Part shown: positions 6,455-14,156 of the stretch, piece by piece
Layout of the letters: each line of letters begins with the position of its first letter
How positions within the stretch are numbered: the first letter of the stretch is position 1
Origin: a bacterium
GTDB taxonomy: Bacteria; Armatimonadota; Abditibacteriia; Abditibacteriales; Abditibacteriaceae
Direction: 5' to 3'
Length of the DNA stretch: 64,000 nucleotides
NCBI GenBank assembly: GCA_004172935.1
Contig: SDZD01000003.1
Location: 1 to 64,000 of the forward strand
Notes under the pieces: model-generated
The model's input: only the letters and a program-made list of their open reading frames with translations
What the model was told of the DNA's origin: nothing
Database searches by the model: none
Position numbers and translations under genes: made by a program

Positions 6455-8902
6455 TTAGCGACGGGGGCCGCCGAAGCTGCCCATGCCGCCGCGTGGTCCG
6501 CCGCCGCCACTGTTGCCGCCGCCGTTTCCACCACGGGGGCCGCGATCATCGCGACGGGGTGGGCGACCTTCGCCGCCGTTGTCGCCGCCCTCACGTGGGC
6601 CACGGTCGCCGCCGGAATCGCGTGGGCCGCGATCATCACGGGGACGGTCGTCGCGAGGACGATCCTCACGGGGGCCACGGTCTTCGCGCGGGCCACGGGG
6701 GCCACGGTCGCCGCGATCAAAGCCGCCACGTCCGCCATCGCGCGGGCCGCGATCTCCACGGGGGCCACGGTCTTCGCGCGGGGCGCGTTCGCGCTCGACA
6801 TAGCCTTCTGGTTTGGGCAGAAGGGCTTTGCGAGACAGGTTGACGCGGCCCTGGTCGTCGATTTCGGCGACTTTGACTTTGACTTCGTCGCCGATTTTGA
6901 CTGCGTCTTCAACGGTGTTGACGTAATCCCACGACAGGTCGGAGATGCGGATGAGGCCCTCTTTGCCCGGCAGAATTTCGACGAAGGCGCCGAAGTTCAT
7001 GATGCGGGTGACTTTGCCGTCGAACTCTTCGCCGACTTCGAGTTCGCGAACCATGTCGCGGATGATTTTGGCCGCTGCTTCGCCGCCCTGCGCCTGAACG
7101 CTGGTGATGAACACGGTGCCATCGTCTTCGATGTCGATTTTGGCGCCAGTACGTTCGACGATGGAGCGGATCATTTTGCCGCCAGGTCCGATGACTTCAC
7201 CGATGCGTTCGGGCGGGATTTGTACCGTCAGAATGCGTGGTGCGAACTGCGAAAGCTCGCCCTTGGGAGAAGCGATGGCGCCTTTCAGCACTTCCAAGAT
7301 CTTCAGGCGGGCTTCGCGAGCCTGCTCGAAGACTTTGGCGATCATGTCGATAGGCAGATATTTTGCCTTGGTATCGAGCTGAATCGCGGTGATGCCTTCG
7401 GTGGTTCCGGCCACTTTGAAGTCCATGTCGCCATAGAAGTCTTCGATGCCCGCGATGTCCGTCAAAAGCGTGTAGTCGTCGCCCTCGTCTTTGACGAGAC
7501 CGATGGAGATACCAGCCACGGGGGCCAAGATGGGCACACCTGCGTCCATCAGAGCCAGAGTGGAGCCGCACACCGATGCCATCGAAGTGGAGCCATTGGA
7601 TGACAGAACTTCGGAAACGCAGCGCAGGGTGTAGGGGAAGTCGGCTTGTGTCGGCAGAACCGGAACAAGCGCTTTCTCGGCCAATGCACCGTGGCCGATT
7701 TCGCGACGGCCAGGGCCGCGCATCGGGCGAGCTTCGCCGACCGAGTAGGGCGGGAAGTTGTAGTGGTGCAGGTAGCGACGCTTCTCTTCTTCGTCCAGAC
7801 CGTCGATGATTTTCTCATCGCCGGGGCTGCCGAGGGTGGCGACGGTTAAAACCTGAGTTTCGCCGCGCGAGAAGAGGCCGGTGCCGTGGGTACGGGGCAG
7901 AATATCAACGCGCGCCGTCAATTGACGCAATTCGCCGATTTTGCGACCATCGGGACGGATACCGTCTTCCAAGATGGAGCGGCGGGTGATTTTCTCGGCG
8001 ATTTTCTCGAAAGCTGCGCCCAGATAGGAGATTTCGTCGCCCAAGACTTCGGCGAGTTCGGCTTTGGCCTGAGTGCGCAAAGCGATAACCGCTTCGTTGC
8101 GCTCGCCCTTGACGGGTGTGAGCAATGCCTGTTTGAACTGGTCGCCGTATTTGTCCTGAATTGCTGCGAAAACGGTGTCCGGGATTTTCGAGATTTTCAT
8201 CTCGGTTTTGGGCTTGCCGAATTTCTCGCGCAGTTCGTTTTGCAGGTCGAAAATCGGCTGCATGACGCGGAACGCGATTTCGTGCGCTTCGGTCATCTGG
8301 TCTTCGGGAACCTGTTTGGCGCCCGCCTCGATCATGCAGATGCCTTCGGCGCGTGCCGAAACAACCAATTCCAAGCCGCCCGCTTCGATTTGTTCGTGGG
8401 TTGGGTTGATGATGAAATCGCCGTCCAACAAACCGATTTTGACGCCCGCGACGGGGCCTTCAAAGGGGATGTCCGAAAGGTGAAGGGCAGCACTCGCGCC
8501 GATGAGGGCGGGGATGTCCACTTCGTTCTCGCCGTCGTACGACAAAGTGGTCAAAACGACCTGCACGTCGTTGAGAGCGCCTTTGGGGAACTGAGGACGG
8601 ATGGAGCGGTCGATGAGACGACCGTTCAAGATGGCTTCTTCGCCGGGACGTGTTTCGCGGCGGATGAAGCGGCTGCCGGGCATTTTGCCCGCCGCGTACA
8701 TGCGCTCTTCGAAATCGACGGTCAGTGGGAAAAAGTCCATGCCCGGACGAGGGTCACGGGCCATCGTGGCGGTGCAGAGGATGACGGTATCGCCATAGCG
8801 TACCGTGACGGCGCCGTTCGCCTGGTTCGCGAAGTCGCCTGTTTCGATGGTGAGCAGGCGCCCGCCCCAGTCCATCGAAACCGAGTTTTGTTGTATTGCC
8901 AT
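6455..8902 (-). CDS. pnp: Polyribonucleotide nucleotidyltransferase with Arg/Gly/Asp-rich tail
   Basis: PNPase, the phosphorolytic 3'-5' exoribonuclease of the RNA degradosome. Two RNase PH domains (N-terminal MDWGGRLLTIETG...; the second with FSRGETQVLTVATLG) flank an all-alpha linker. The catalytic core motif DIAGIEDFYGDMDFKVAGT is present. A KH domain (IGEVIGPGGKMI, about residues 558-615) and an S1 domain (FDGKVTRIMNFGAFVEILPG, about 628-697) follow. The protein is 815 residues, about 100 longer than E. coli PNPase, because of a C-terminal low-complexity tail (from about 703) built of RGPR, EDRGPR and GGNGG units. The tail could bind RNA or partner proteins. The gene is second in an rpsO-pnp operon. 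Start MAIQQNSVSM at 8902. Confidence 0.97.
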   Translation of the reverse strand: MAIQQNSVSMDWGGRLLTIETGDFANQANGAVTVRYGDTVILCTATMARDPRPGMDFFPLTVDFEERMYAAGKMPGSRFIRRETRPGEEAILNGRLIDRSIRPQFPKGALNDVQVVLTTLSYDGENEVDIPALIGASAALHLSDIPFEGPVAGVKIGLLDGDFIINPTHEQIEAGGLELVVSARAEGICMIEAGAKQVPEDQMTEAHEIAFRVMQPIFDLQNELREKFGKPKTEMKISKIPDTVFAAIQDKYGDQFKQALLTPVKGERNEAVIALRTQAKAELAEVLGDEISYLGAAFEKIAEKITRRSILEDGIRPDGRKIGELRQLTARVDILPRTHGTGLFSRGETQVLTVATLGSPGDEKIIDGLDEEEKRRYLHHYNFPPYSVGEARPMRGPGRREIGHGALAEKALVPVLPTQADFPYTLRCVSEVLSSNGSTSMASVCGSTLALMDAGVPILAPVAGISIGLVKDEGDDYTLLTDIAGIEDFYGDMDFKVAGTTEGITAIQLDTKAKYLPIDMIAKVFEQAREARLKILEVLKGAIASPKGELSQFAPRILTVQIPPERIGEVIGPGGKMIRSIVERTGAKIDIEDDGTVFITSVQAQGGEAAAKIIRDMVRELEVGEEFDGKVTRIMNFGAFVEILPGKEGLIRISDLSWDYVNTVEDAVKIGDEVKVKVAEIDDQGRVNLSRKALLPKPEGYVERERAPREDRGPRGDRGPRDGGRGGFDRGDRGPRGPREDRGPREDRPRDDRPRDDRGPRDSGGDRGPREGGDNGGEGRPPRRDDRGPRGGNGGGNSGGGGPRGGMGSFGGPRR

Positions 8903-8994
8903 TTCGGATCAGTTGGGTGTTCTCAGGCGAAAGTTTTTAGTTTCGAGGAGGTTTGGGAGACGAACCACTAAAAACTAAGGGCTAAGAACTTGAA

Positions 8995-9044
8995 CAAAAA
9001 CGCCGCCGTTCCCTATATGCAAAGCCTGTTGGTGAACGACGGCG
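8995..9044 (-). terminator. Stem-loop with T-tract between rpsO and pnp
   Basis: On the minus strand CGCCGTCGTTC pairs with GAACGGCGGCG (one mismatch) across a 22-base loop and is followed directly by TTTTTGTT. It lies just after the rpsO stop, so it probably ends or thins transcription into pnp and protects the rpsO mRNA 3' end, as a terminator does in this position in E. coli. Confidence 0.75.
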
Positions 9045-9058
9045 CATTGTGTATTGGT

Positions 9059-9328
9059 TTAGCGGCGGATGCCGAGTTTGCCGATGATGGTACGATAGCG
9101 AGCCACCTCGGAATTTTGCAGATAGCGCAGCAAGCGGCGGCGCTGTCCGACGAGTTTCAAAAGGCCCAAACGCGAAGAGTGGTCCTTCTTGTGTGTTTTC
9201 AAGTGTTCAGTGAGGTAGTTGATGCGAGTGGTTAGAAGCGCAATTTGGACTTCCGGTGAACCGGTGTCCCCCTCATGTTTTTGATGTTCGCGGATGACCG
9301 CCGATTTTTCACGTTCTGCAACAGACAT
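9059..9328 (-). CDS. rpsO: 30S ribosomal protein S15
   Basis: S15 of 89 residues, the usual length. Family motifs: [54 protein letters not shown] and the C-terminal [13 protein letters not shown]. It binds 16S rRNA helix h22 region and the central domain in 30S assembly. An AAGGA sequence lies about 11 bases before the ATG. A good promoter is visible upstream, and pnp follows on the same strand after a terminator-like hairpin, the classical rpsO-pnp order. Confidence 0.97.
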   Translation of the reverse strand: MSVAEREKSAVIREHQKHEGDTGSPEVQIALLTTRINYLTEHLKTHKKDHSSRLGLLKLVGQRRRLLRYLQNSEVARYRTIIGKLGIRR

Positions 9329-9375
9329 TTTTCTTTTAATTCCTTTGGCGAAGGACTTTTTAGATAGACCTACAA

Positions 9376-9404
9376 ATTTTACCAGAGTCGGGGGGATAGA
9401 GCAA
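9376..9404 (-). promoter_or_regulatory. Predicted sigma-70-type promoter of rpsO
   Basis: Minus strand: -35 TTGCTC (9404-9399), a 17-base spacer, and -10 TAAAAT (9381-9376). The start of rpsO is 47 bases downstream of the -10. Confidence 0.7.
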
Positions 9405-9744
9405 AAAATAAGCCTCCTTACTTTGTTCTCAGTGTGATGCGCATGTAATAGGCTTGATTTTAGAAGAAAAAGCGGTTAACGGTGAGCTTAGGGATTAGGT
9501 GACCGAGTTCATATACCTTCGCGTTTTTAGGCCCCTCCTAACCTCCCCACTACGTAGAGAGGGACCGCTCATTGAACTATTACGGAGGTTGGGTTTTGCG
9601 GCAGGTGGTTCCCGCTTCGCGGCCCTTGGCCGGGGCCGACCATAAGTGGACTATTTCAGTGTTGTTGTCCTCATATTGCTCGCAAGGGCATCAATGACCA
9701 GTGATACCCGCCTTGCAGTTATGGACAATGTTTGCGGGGCTTAG
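9405..9744. other. Intergenic region upstream of the MFS gene
   Basis: No convincing gene. It contains AACCTCC (about 9540) and GGAGGTT (about 9585) as short inverted arms around a GC-rich stretch beginning CCCCTCCTAACCTCCCC, which resembles degenerate intergenic repeats seen in many genomes. No second copy was found in this window. Confidence 0.4.
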
Positions 9745-10944
9745 GTGGATAAGTGGCGTCTGCTGTTGGGTTTCACAGCAGAGATTATGGTCGCAGCAGT
9801 TCAGAAGGAGCGTTTGGCTCCGGGTTTAGCTCAGCAAATTTCGACGCGCGTGGTGTTTTTCATTGCGGGGTTTAGCGTTGGTGCGTGGGCGCCACTTATC
9901 CCTTATGTCAAAGACCGCGCAGGATTGGACGAGGCTCAGTTGGGCTTTTTGTTGCTGTGTTTGGGATTTGGTTCGATTTTGACCATGCCGCTCACGGGCA
10001 TGTTGGCTTCGCGGTTTGGGTGTCGTGGGGTTATTGCGGTCGCTTCAATTCTGCTGGCGCTGTGCTTGCCTCTGTTGGCGACATTTTCCAGTATTCCGTT
10101 ATTAGCTGCGACGCTATTTGTTTTTGGCGCGGCATTGGGCACTGCTGATGTCACGGTGAACATTCAGGCCACCATCGTTGAAAAGGCGAGTGGGCGGGCG
10201 ATGATGTCGGGATTTCATGGGCTTTACAGCGTGGGCGGTTTGATTGGTTCGGCGGCTTTGAGTGGGTTACTGTGGCTCAAGTTGGGGCCGTTTGCCTCCA
10301 TTCTGTTCGCATCGGGGCTTATTGTGTTGCTTATCGCCCGTTTTGCCAAAGATTTGCTGCCCTATGGAAGCGAGAGCCACGAGCCGCTGTTCGCTTTTCC
10401 TCGTGGCAAGGTGATTGTGATTGGCCTGTTGTGCTTCATCACCTTTATGGCTGAGGGTTCGGTGCTTGATTGGAGCGCGGTTTTCCTGACTACTTTGCGC
10501 GGAGTTGATTCCTCACAGGCTGGGCTTGGTTATGCGGCTTTCGCCATCGCCATGACGGTTGGGCGTCTGGGAGGAGATAGGATTGTCGAGGTGTTGGGGG
10601 GCAAGAAGATTTTGATCTTCGGCGGTTTATGCGCTGCGATTGGGTTTGGGCTTGTGGTGCTAGTGCCGTTCGCCCCGGTTTCGCTGTTGGGCTTTACGAT
10701 GGTTGGTTTAGGCGCCTCGAATATCGTTCCGGTGCTGTTCACTGAGGCCGGACGCCAAAAGATCATGCCCGCCGGGTTGGCTATTTCGGCCATCACTACC
10801 ATTGGCTACACCGGAATTTTGACTGGCCCTGCCACCATCGGGTTTATCGCCCACGCCTCTAGCCTGTTGTTTTCGATGGGGTTGGTCGCTCTGAGCTTGT
10901 TGGCAGTGCCATTGGCTGCCAACAAAGTGCTGTCGCTCGACTAA
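9745..10944 (+). CDS. MFS transporter, YbjJ/FucP-like
   Basis: A 12-helix major facilitator of 399 residues. The first helix pair contains FFIAGFSVGAWAPLIPYVKDRAGLDEAQLGFLLL, typical of YbjJ-type proteins, then the loop GMLASRFGCRGVI (A-like motif between helices 2 and 3). The second half begins near residue 215 with VIVIGLLCFITFMAEGSVLDWSAVFL, a conserved YbjJ/FucP-like segment with an acidic residue in the membrane. The substrate is unknown. The start is uncertain: GTG at 9745 or ATG at 9787, which would remove 14 residues and begin MVAAVQKERL. Its TAA overlaps the stop of the convergent DUF6194 gene. Confidence 0.85.
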   Translation: MDKWRLLLGFTAEIMVAAVQKERLAPGLAQQISTRVVFFIAGFSVGAWAPLIPYVKDRAGLDEAQLGFLLLCLGFGSILTMPLTGMLASRFGCRGVIAVASILLALCLPLLATFSSIPLLAATLFVFGAALGTADVTVNIQATIVEKASGRAMMSGFHGLYSVGGLIGSAALSGLLWLKLGPFASILFASGLIVLLIARFAKDLLPYGSESHEPLFAFPRGKVIVIGLLCFITFMAEGSVLDWSAVFLTTLRGVDSSQAGLGYAAFAIAMTVGRLGGDRIVEVLGGKKILIFGGLCAAIGFGLVVLVPFAPVSLLGFTMVGLGASNIVPVLFTEAGRQKIMPAGLAISAITTIGYTGILTGPATIGFIAHASSLLFSMGLVALSLLAVPLAANKVLSLD

Positions 10945-11387
10945 GCGGTAGAGGGTTTGCTGGATGCTGCCGCTCTTGTTTCCTGTTTTTGCTTGTCTGC
11001 TTCGTAAGCCTCGGCCAATAGGGTCTTCACTATTTCCACCGTGTTGTCGGCGGGGTTGAGGACGCACAGCCAGTACATGTTGCCGTACACCGGATGTGGC
11101 ATCAGTTTGTCGAGAGCGGTGAAGTCATATTCTTTGGTTTTGCTATCATCGCCGAACAGGCTCTTGAAGGTGGCTTTGCTGACGCCGATGTTGAGCCGAA
11201 AAACCTCTGGGCGATTCAAGTCGGAGAATTGATCGTACTCGTCGCTGACTACGAGAGTGATGAAGGGGAAGTTGTTCTGCTCGCCTATTAGTGCCGCATA
11301 GAAGAAGAATTTGTTGCCTCCCGATTCGACTACGTAGGTGTTTTCGAACGTGTCGGCTATGTATTGGGTAATCGTGGCTTCGGTCAT
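10941..11387 (-). CDS. DUF6194-family protein
   Basis: A 148-residue cytosolic protein. It has DUF6194 features: an FFFYAAL segment, FPFITLVVSDEYDQFSDLNRPEVFRLNIGVS, YDFTALDKLMPHPVYGNMYWLCVLNP. The motif MPHPVYG and the DLxRPxVFRLN segment are the strongest. Function unknown. The start at 11387 (MTEATITQYIADTF) resembles family members; a GTG at 11414 would add 9 residues. The Ala/Ser/Lys-rich tail (last 20 residues) is variable. It converges on the MFS gene, sharing the CTAA at 10941-10944 for both stop codons. Confidence 0.75.
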   Translation of the reverse strand: MTEATITQYIADTFENTYVVESGGNKFFFYAALIGEQNNFPFITLVVSDEYDQFSDLNRPEVFRLNIGVSKATFKSLFGDDSKTKEYDFTALDKLMPHPVYGNMYWLCVLNPADNTVEIVKTLLAEAYEADKQKQETRAAASSKPSTA

Positions 11388-11490
11388 TAGGATGGTAACT
11401 ATACCGCGCGACACGCGGCTTTTGCCCGCAAGTTTTTTTGTATCAGGCCATAATTTTTGAATTGAGCTGCCTGGTTGAGATGGACTTATA

Positions 11491-11514
11491 GGGGCAATCC
11501 GCGTGAATTGCCCC
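11491..11514 (-). terminator. Hairpin after the pterin dehydratase gene
   Basis: Perfect 8-bp stem GGGGCAAT/ATTGCCCC with an 8-base loop, ten bases past the stop of the minus-strand gene. The T-tract is weak, so it may be a terminator or only an RNA 3' stem. Confidence 0.5.
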
Positions 11515-11523
11515 GGCGAGAAA

Positions 11524-11799
11524 TCAAATGGTTTCGATGGCTTTTGCCAGTTCGATGTCGCGCGATGTTACGCCGCTGACGGTATGTGTCCATAGTGACA
11601 GCGAGACATCGCGAAAATGAATCTCGATGTCGGGGTGATGGTTGTGCTGCTCGGCCAAATCGGCGACGGCGTTCACGAAGGCAATGGCGGCTCGAAACGA
11701 GGGGAACGAGTAGGAGCGATGAATGGCGAAATCAGTTGAAAGCCATTCAGGAAATTCGGCGAGAGCTTCGTCTATTTCTTCGGGTGTATAGGGTTGCAT
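11524..11799 (-). CDS. 4a-hydroxytetrahydrobiopterin (pterin-4-alpha-carbinolamine) dehydratase
   Basis: A 91-residue PCD family enzyme that dehydrates 4a-hydroxytetrahydropterin. The catalytic block EQHNHHPDIEIHFRDVSLSLWTH holds the conserved HNHHPD histidines, and the C-terminal GVTSRDIELAKAI is the usual final helix. The N-terminus PYTPEEIDEALAEFPEW followed by FPSFRAAIAFVNAVADLAE also fits. I place the start at the ATG at 11799; a frame extension to 11859 gives no family resemblance. No phenylalanine hydroxylase gene is in the window. A divergent gene begins 77 bases away. Confidence 0.85.
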   Translation of the reverse strand: MQPYTPEEIDEALAEFPEWLSTDFAIHRSYSFPSFRAAIAFVNAVADLAEQHNHHPDIEIHFRDVSLSLWTHTVSGVTSRDIELAKAIETI

Positions 11800-11876
11800 A
11801 CATGCCCAAACGGCGCGATTTAAAGGCCAGAAAATACCAAAGCAACGATATTGTCGCACAAGTAAAATGAGGGGCG

Positions 11877-12278
11877 ATGGACGAACTCGATCCCGCCGTA
11901 AAAATCGGTGTCGCGGCTAACCTCGCGCGCTACTACAGCGCCGAAGGGCGAGGGCTATTAGCGCCTTTGACACGCCTTCTCCAAGATTCTCTGGGCGATG
12001 TCGTCGAAGTCCAGATGACGGGCGGCTTCTTTTCGAAAAAAGAGTTGACCGGAGTCGCTTTCACGCTGGGAGAATGGCGCTATGCGTTGGAGGATGAGGG
12101 CGGCAACCGCCGAAGCGGCGCTCTGGTTGCGAAGCGCTCGCGCATTGTGCGCAACATCGCGTTGAAAACCGAAGTGCTGCCCGTTGCCGCATGGCTCGAA
12201 GAAGTAGGGCTGGCCCTCGAAGTCGAGGCGCAGAATAACCAGATGGCTCATGCCGCTCTCTCGAAGTGGGTTTGGTAA
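11877..12278 (+). CDS. Conserved hypothetical protein, first gene of the YbjQ cassette
   Basis: 133 residues, no recognised domain, no signal peptide or membrane segment. It begins MDELDPAVKIGVAANLARYY and has a predicted helix-strand mix: strands near VVEVQMTGGFFSKKELTGVAFTLGEWRYAL, then an RRSGALVAKRSRIVRNIALKTEVLPVAAWLEEV segment. It lies 16 bases upstream of the first YbjQ-like gene on the same strand, so it is very likely co-transcribed with the two following genes. In my recollection similar three-gene groups occur in Actinobacteria; a database check is needed for that. Confidence 0.7.
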   Translation: MDELDPAVKIGVAANLARYYSAEGRGLLAPLTRLLQDSLGDVVEVQMTGGFFSKKELTGVAFTLGEWRYALEDEGGNRRSGALVAKRSRIVRNIALKTEVLPVAAWLEEVGLALEVEAQNNQMAHAALSKWVW

Positions 12279-12294
12279 CAAGCGAGGCTAAATT

Positions 12295-13281
12295 ATGGGC
12301 CTATTCGACCTCTTTAAACATGAAGACCCTGCTGTTGAAGCGCGGCGTGCCGCTTTTCTTGAGCGGCAGGAACAATCCATTCGCGCGCTGGAAGCGGGCG
12401 GTTTGCCGCTCGACGCCGTGGAGCGATTGCAGGAGCAGCGCAACCGGCAGGGCACACCGCAGCATTTGTGGACTTCCGATTTGAGCGTTAACGAGTTATC
12501 TCTGACGCACGATTGCGGATACGAGCCGTTAGGGCAGGTACTGGGGGCTTCGACTTATCATGTCGGTCTTCAGTGGAGATCGCAGTTGTGGCGCGACGGC
12601 GCGTGGCAGAATGGCACCTCCTACGAACTCGATGTGGTTTCACACGCCTTCCATCAGGCACGCCAACTGGCGCTTTCGAGGCTTTGGCAAGAGGCGAAGA
12701 TGTTGGGCGCGCATGGCGTTGTCGGCGTACGAGTCGAAAAACGAGACGCGGGTTGGGCCGACGACCTCATCGAGTTTTCGGCGCTTGGCACCGCGATTCG
12801 CCTCGAAAATACGCCGCCCTCCGATGCTTCACCGTGGCTATGCAACTTGTCGGGGCAGGATTTCTGGAAGTTGCATCGGGCCGGATTCGAAGCGGCGGGC
12901 ATCGTGGCGGGTAACTGCACCTATTTGTGTGTGCCCTCGCAGAACTCGCAGCAGGTGATGACCGGGGGCTTTTTGACGATGGGGTCGTGGACCAATCAGG
13001 AAATGCCCGAATTTACGCAAGCGATGTTTCAAGCGCGCGAAATCGCCCAGAACCGCTTGGTTTCCGAGGTGCGCGCGCTCAATGCGACGGGCACGGTCGG
13101 GATGATAATCGAGAATGACGCCACCGAACAAGAAATGGGCGGTAGCAATAATATCCGCACGGCTCTACGCTTCAATTTTTTGGCGTTGGGGACGGCGATT
13201 CGGCCTTCCAAAAAAGCCCCCGAACTTTCACTGCATGGAACGATGCCGCTGAAGATGATGCGGCTACGCAACAAGTATTAA
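12295..13281 (+). CDS. Protein with two YbjQ-like domains
   Basis: 328 residues. After a charged N-terminus (MGLFDLFKHEDPAVEARRAAFLERQE), there are two YbjQ-like (DUF74, 'heavy-metal-binding') units. Unit 1, about 55-165: WTSDLSVNELSLTHDCGYEPLGQVLGASTYHVG, then ARQLALSRLWQEAKMLGAHGVVGVRV and EFSALGTAI. Unit 2, about 180-302: LSGQDFWKLHRAGFEAAGIVAGNCTYL, then AREIAQNRLVSEVRALNATGTVGMII and FNFLALGTAI. The AR-E-A-x-x-R-L, GxxGVVGVR and EF-x-x-GTAI segments are the family signature. YbjQ proteins assemble into pentamers in the crystal; their role is unknown. No metal-binding cysteines are evident. Translation ends one base before a TTG codon of the next gene's frame. Confidence 0.85.
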   Translation: MGLFDLFKHEDPAVEARRAAFLERQEQSIRALEAGGLPLDAVERLQEQRNRQGTPQHLWTSDLSVNELSLTHDCGYEPLGQVLGASTYHVGLQWRSQLWRDGAWQNGTSYELDVVSHAFHQARQLALSRLWQEAKMLGAHGVVGVRVEKRDAGWADDLIEFSALGTAIRLENTPPSDASPWLCNLSGQDFWKLHRAGFEAAGIVAGNCTYLCVPSQNSQQVMTGGFLTMGSWTNQEMPEFTQAMFQAREIAQNRLVSEVRALNATGTVGMIIENDATEQEMGGSNNIRTALRFNFLALGTAIRPSKKAPELSLHGTMPLKMMRLRNKY

Positions 13282-13311
13282 TTGACAGAAGAAAATAACA
13301 GGACTCACATC

Positions 13312-14133
13312 ATGCCTTACACACCTGGTTCCACTCAAGGTTTGCCTACGGTTGCTCAAGACAGACTGCGCGCTATGCGCGGCGGAGGCACACAAAAACC
13401 TTTGTGGACTTCCGATTTGAGCGTCAACGAATTTCTGCTGGTGCGCGAAGCGGGCTTCGACCCGTTGGGATTGGTAATGGGGTCGAGTATCTATCACATC
13501 GGCTTTCAGTTTTCCAACGCCTTCCAGAATCAGGAGATGGAGGTGCTGACACAAGCGATGTATGAGGCCCGCGAACTGGCGATGACTCGCATGGAAGAAG
13601 AGGCTGATTTACTGGGGGCCGATGGCATCGTTGGCGTGCGTTTGGTGGTCAATCGGCAGGAGTGGGGCGGGCACCTCGCCGAGTTCATGGCAATTGGTAC
13701 GGCCATCAAACACCGCAATGGCGAGCATTATCGCGGCGCCGATAATCGGCCTTTCACCTCCGATTTAAACGGGCAGGATTTCTGGACGCTGTTGCGCGCG
13801 GGCTACCGTCCGCTTTCGATGGTGATGGGCAACTGTGTTTATCACGTCGCGCATCAGGGATTGATGCAGTCGCTCGGTCAGATTGGCCGCAACGTCGAGA
13901 TGCCCAACTACACACAGGCGACCTACGATTCGCGCGAATTGGCGCTATCGCGGATGCAAGCCGAAGCCGAGCGCGAAGGTGCCGAGGGCATCGTCGGCGC
14001 CCATGTCCACGAAAACTCGCATGGTTGGGGCAGCCATGTCATCGAATATTTCGCCATCGGCACCGCCATTATGCCGATTTCCGAAGACCACTCCATCCCG
14101 TCGCCGACGCTGGTGTTGCCTTTGACGGATTGA
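13312..14133 (+). CDS. Second protein with two YbjQ-like domains (tandem paralogue)
   Basis: 273 residues, a paralogue of the preceding gene. Unit 1 has WTSDLSVNEFLLVREAGFDPLGLVMGSSIYHIG and REWGGHLAEFMAIGTAIK-type end, with AREL-AMTRMEEEADLLGADGIVGVRL in between. Unit 2 has FTSDLNGQDFWTLLRAGYRPLSMVMGNCVYHV, SRELALSRMQAEAEREGAEGIVGAHV and VIEYFAIGTAIMP. Both genes share WTSDLSVNE in unit 1 and NGQDFW/SGQDFW in unit 2, so the two-unit protein was duplicated after the units had diverged. I place the start at ATG 13312 behind CAGGA; a TTG at 13282 directly abutting the previous stop is possible. It converges on the isomerase gene with 23 bases between stops. Confidence 0.85.
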   Translation: MPYTPGSTQGLPTVAQDRLRAMRGGGTQKPLWTSDLSVNEFLLVREAGFDPLGLVMGSSIYHIGFQFSNAFQNQEMEVLTQAMYEARELAMTRMEEEADLLGADGIVGVRLVVNRQEWGGHLAEFMAIGTAIKHRNGEHYRGADNRPFTSDLNGQDFWTLLRAGYRPLSMVMGNCVYHVAHQGLMQSLGQIGRNVEMPNYTQATYDSRELALSRMQAEAEREGAEGIVGAHVHENSHGWGSHVIEYFAIGTAIMPISEDHSIPSPTLVLPLTD

Positions 14134-14156
14134 GGCTGAGAGGGGGAGAACGGAAA

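Noticed and set aside
6490-6800. Tandem-like GGGCC... repeats resembling a minisatellite or CRISPR
   Set aside because: They are the codons of the RG-rich PNPase tail, with no uniform repeat-spacer structure.
6440-8971. Two long open frames on the plus strand (387 and 361 codons)
   Set aside because: They lie opposite pnp, match no family, and follow from its GC-rich codon pattern; the opposite strand encodes the full PNPase.
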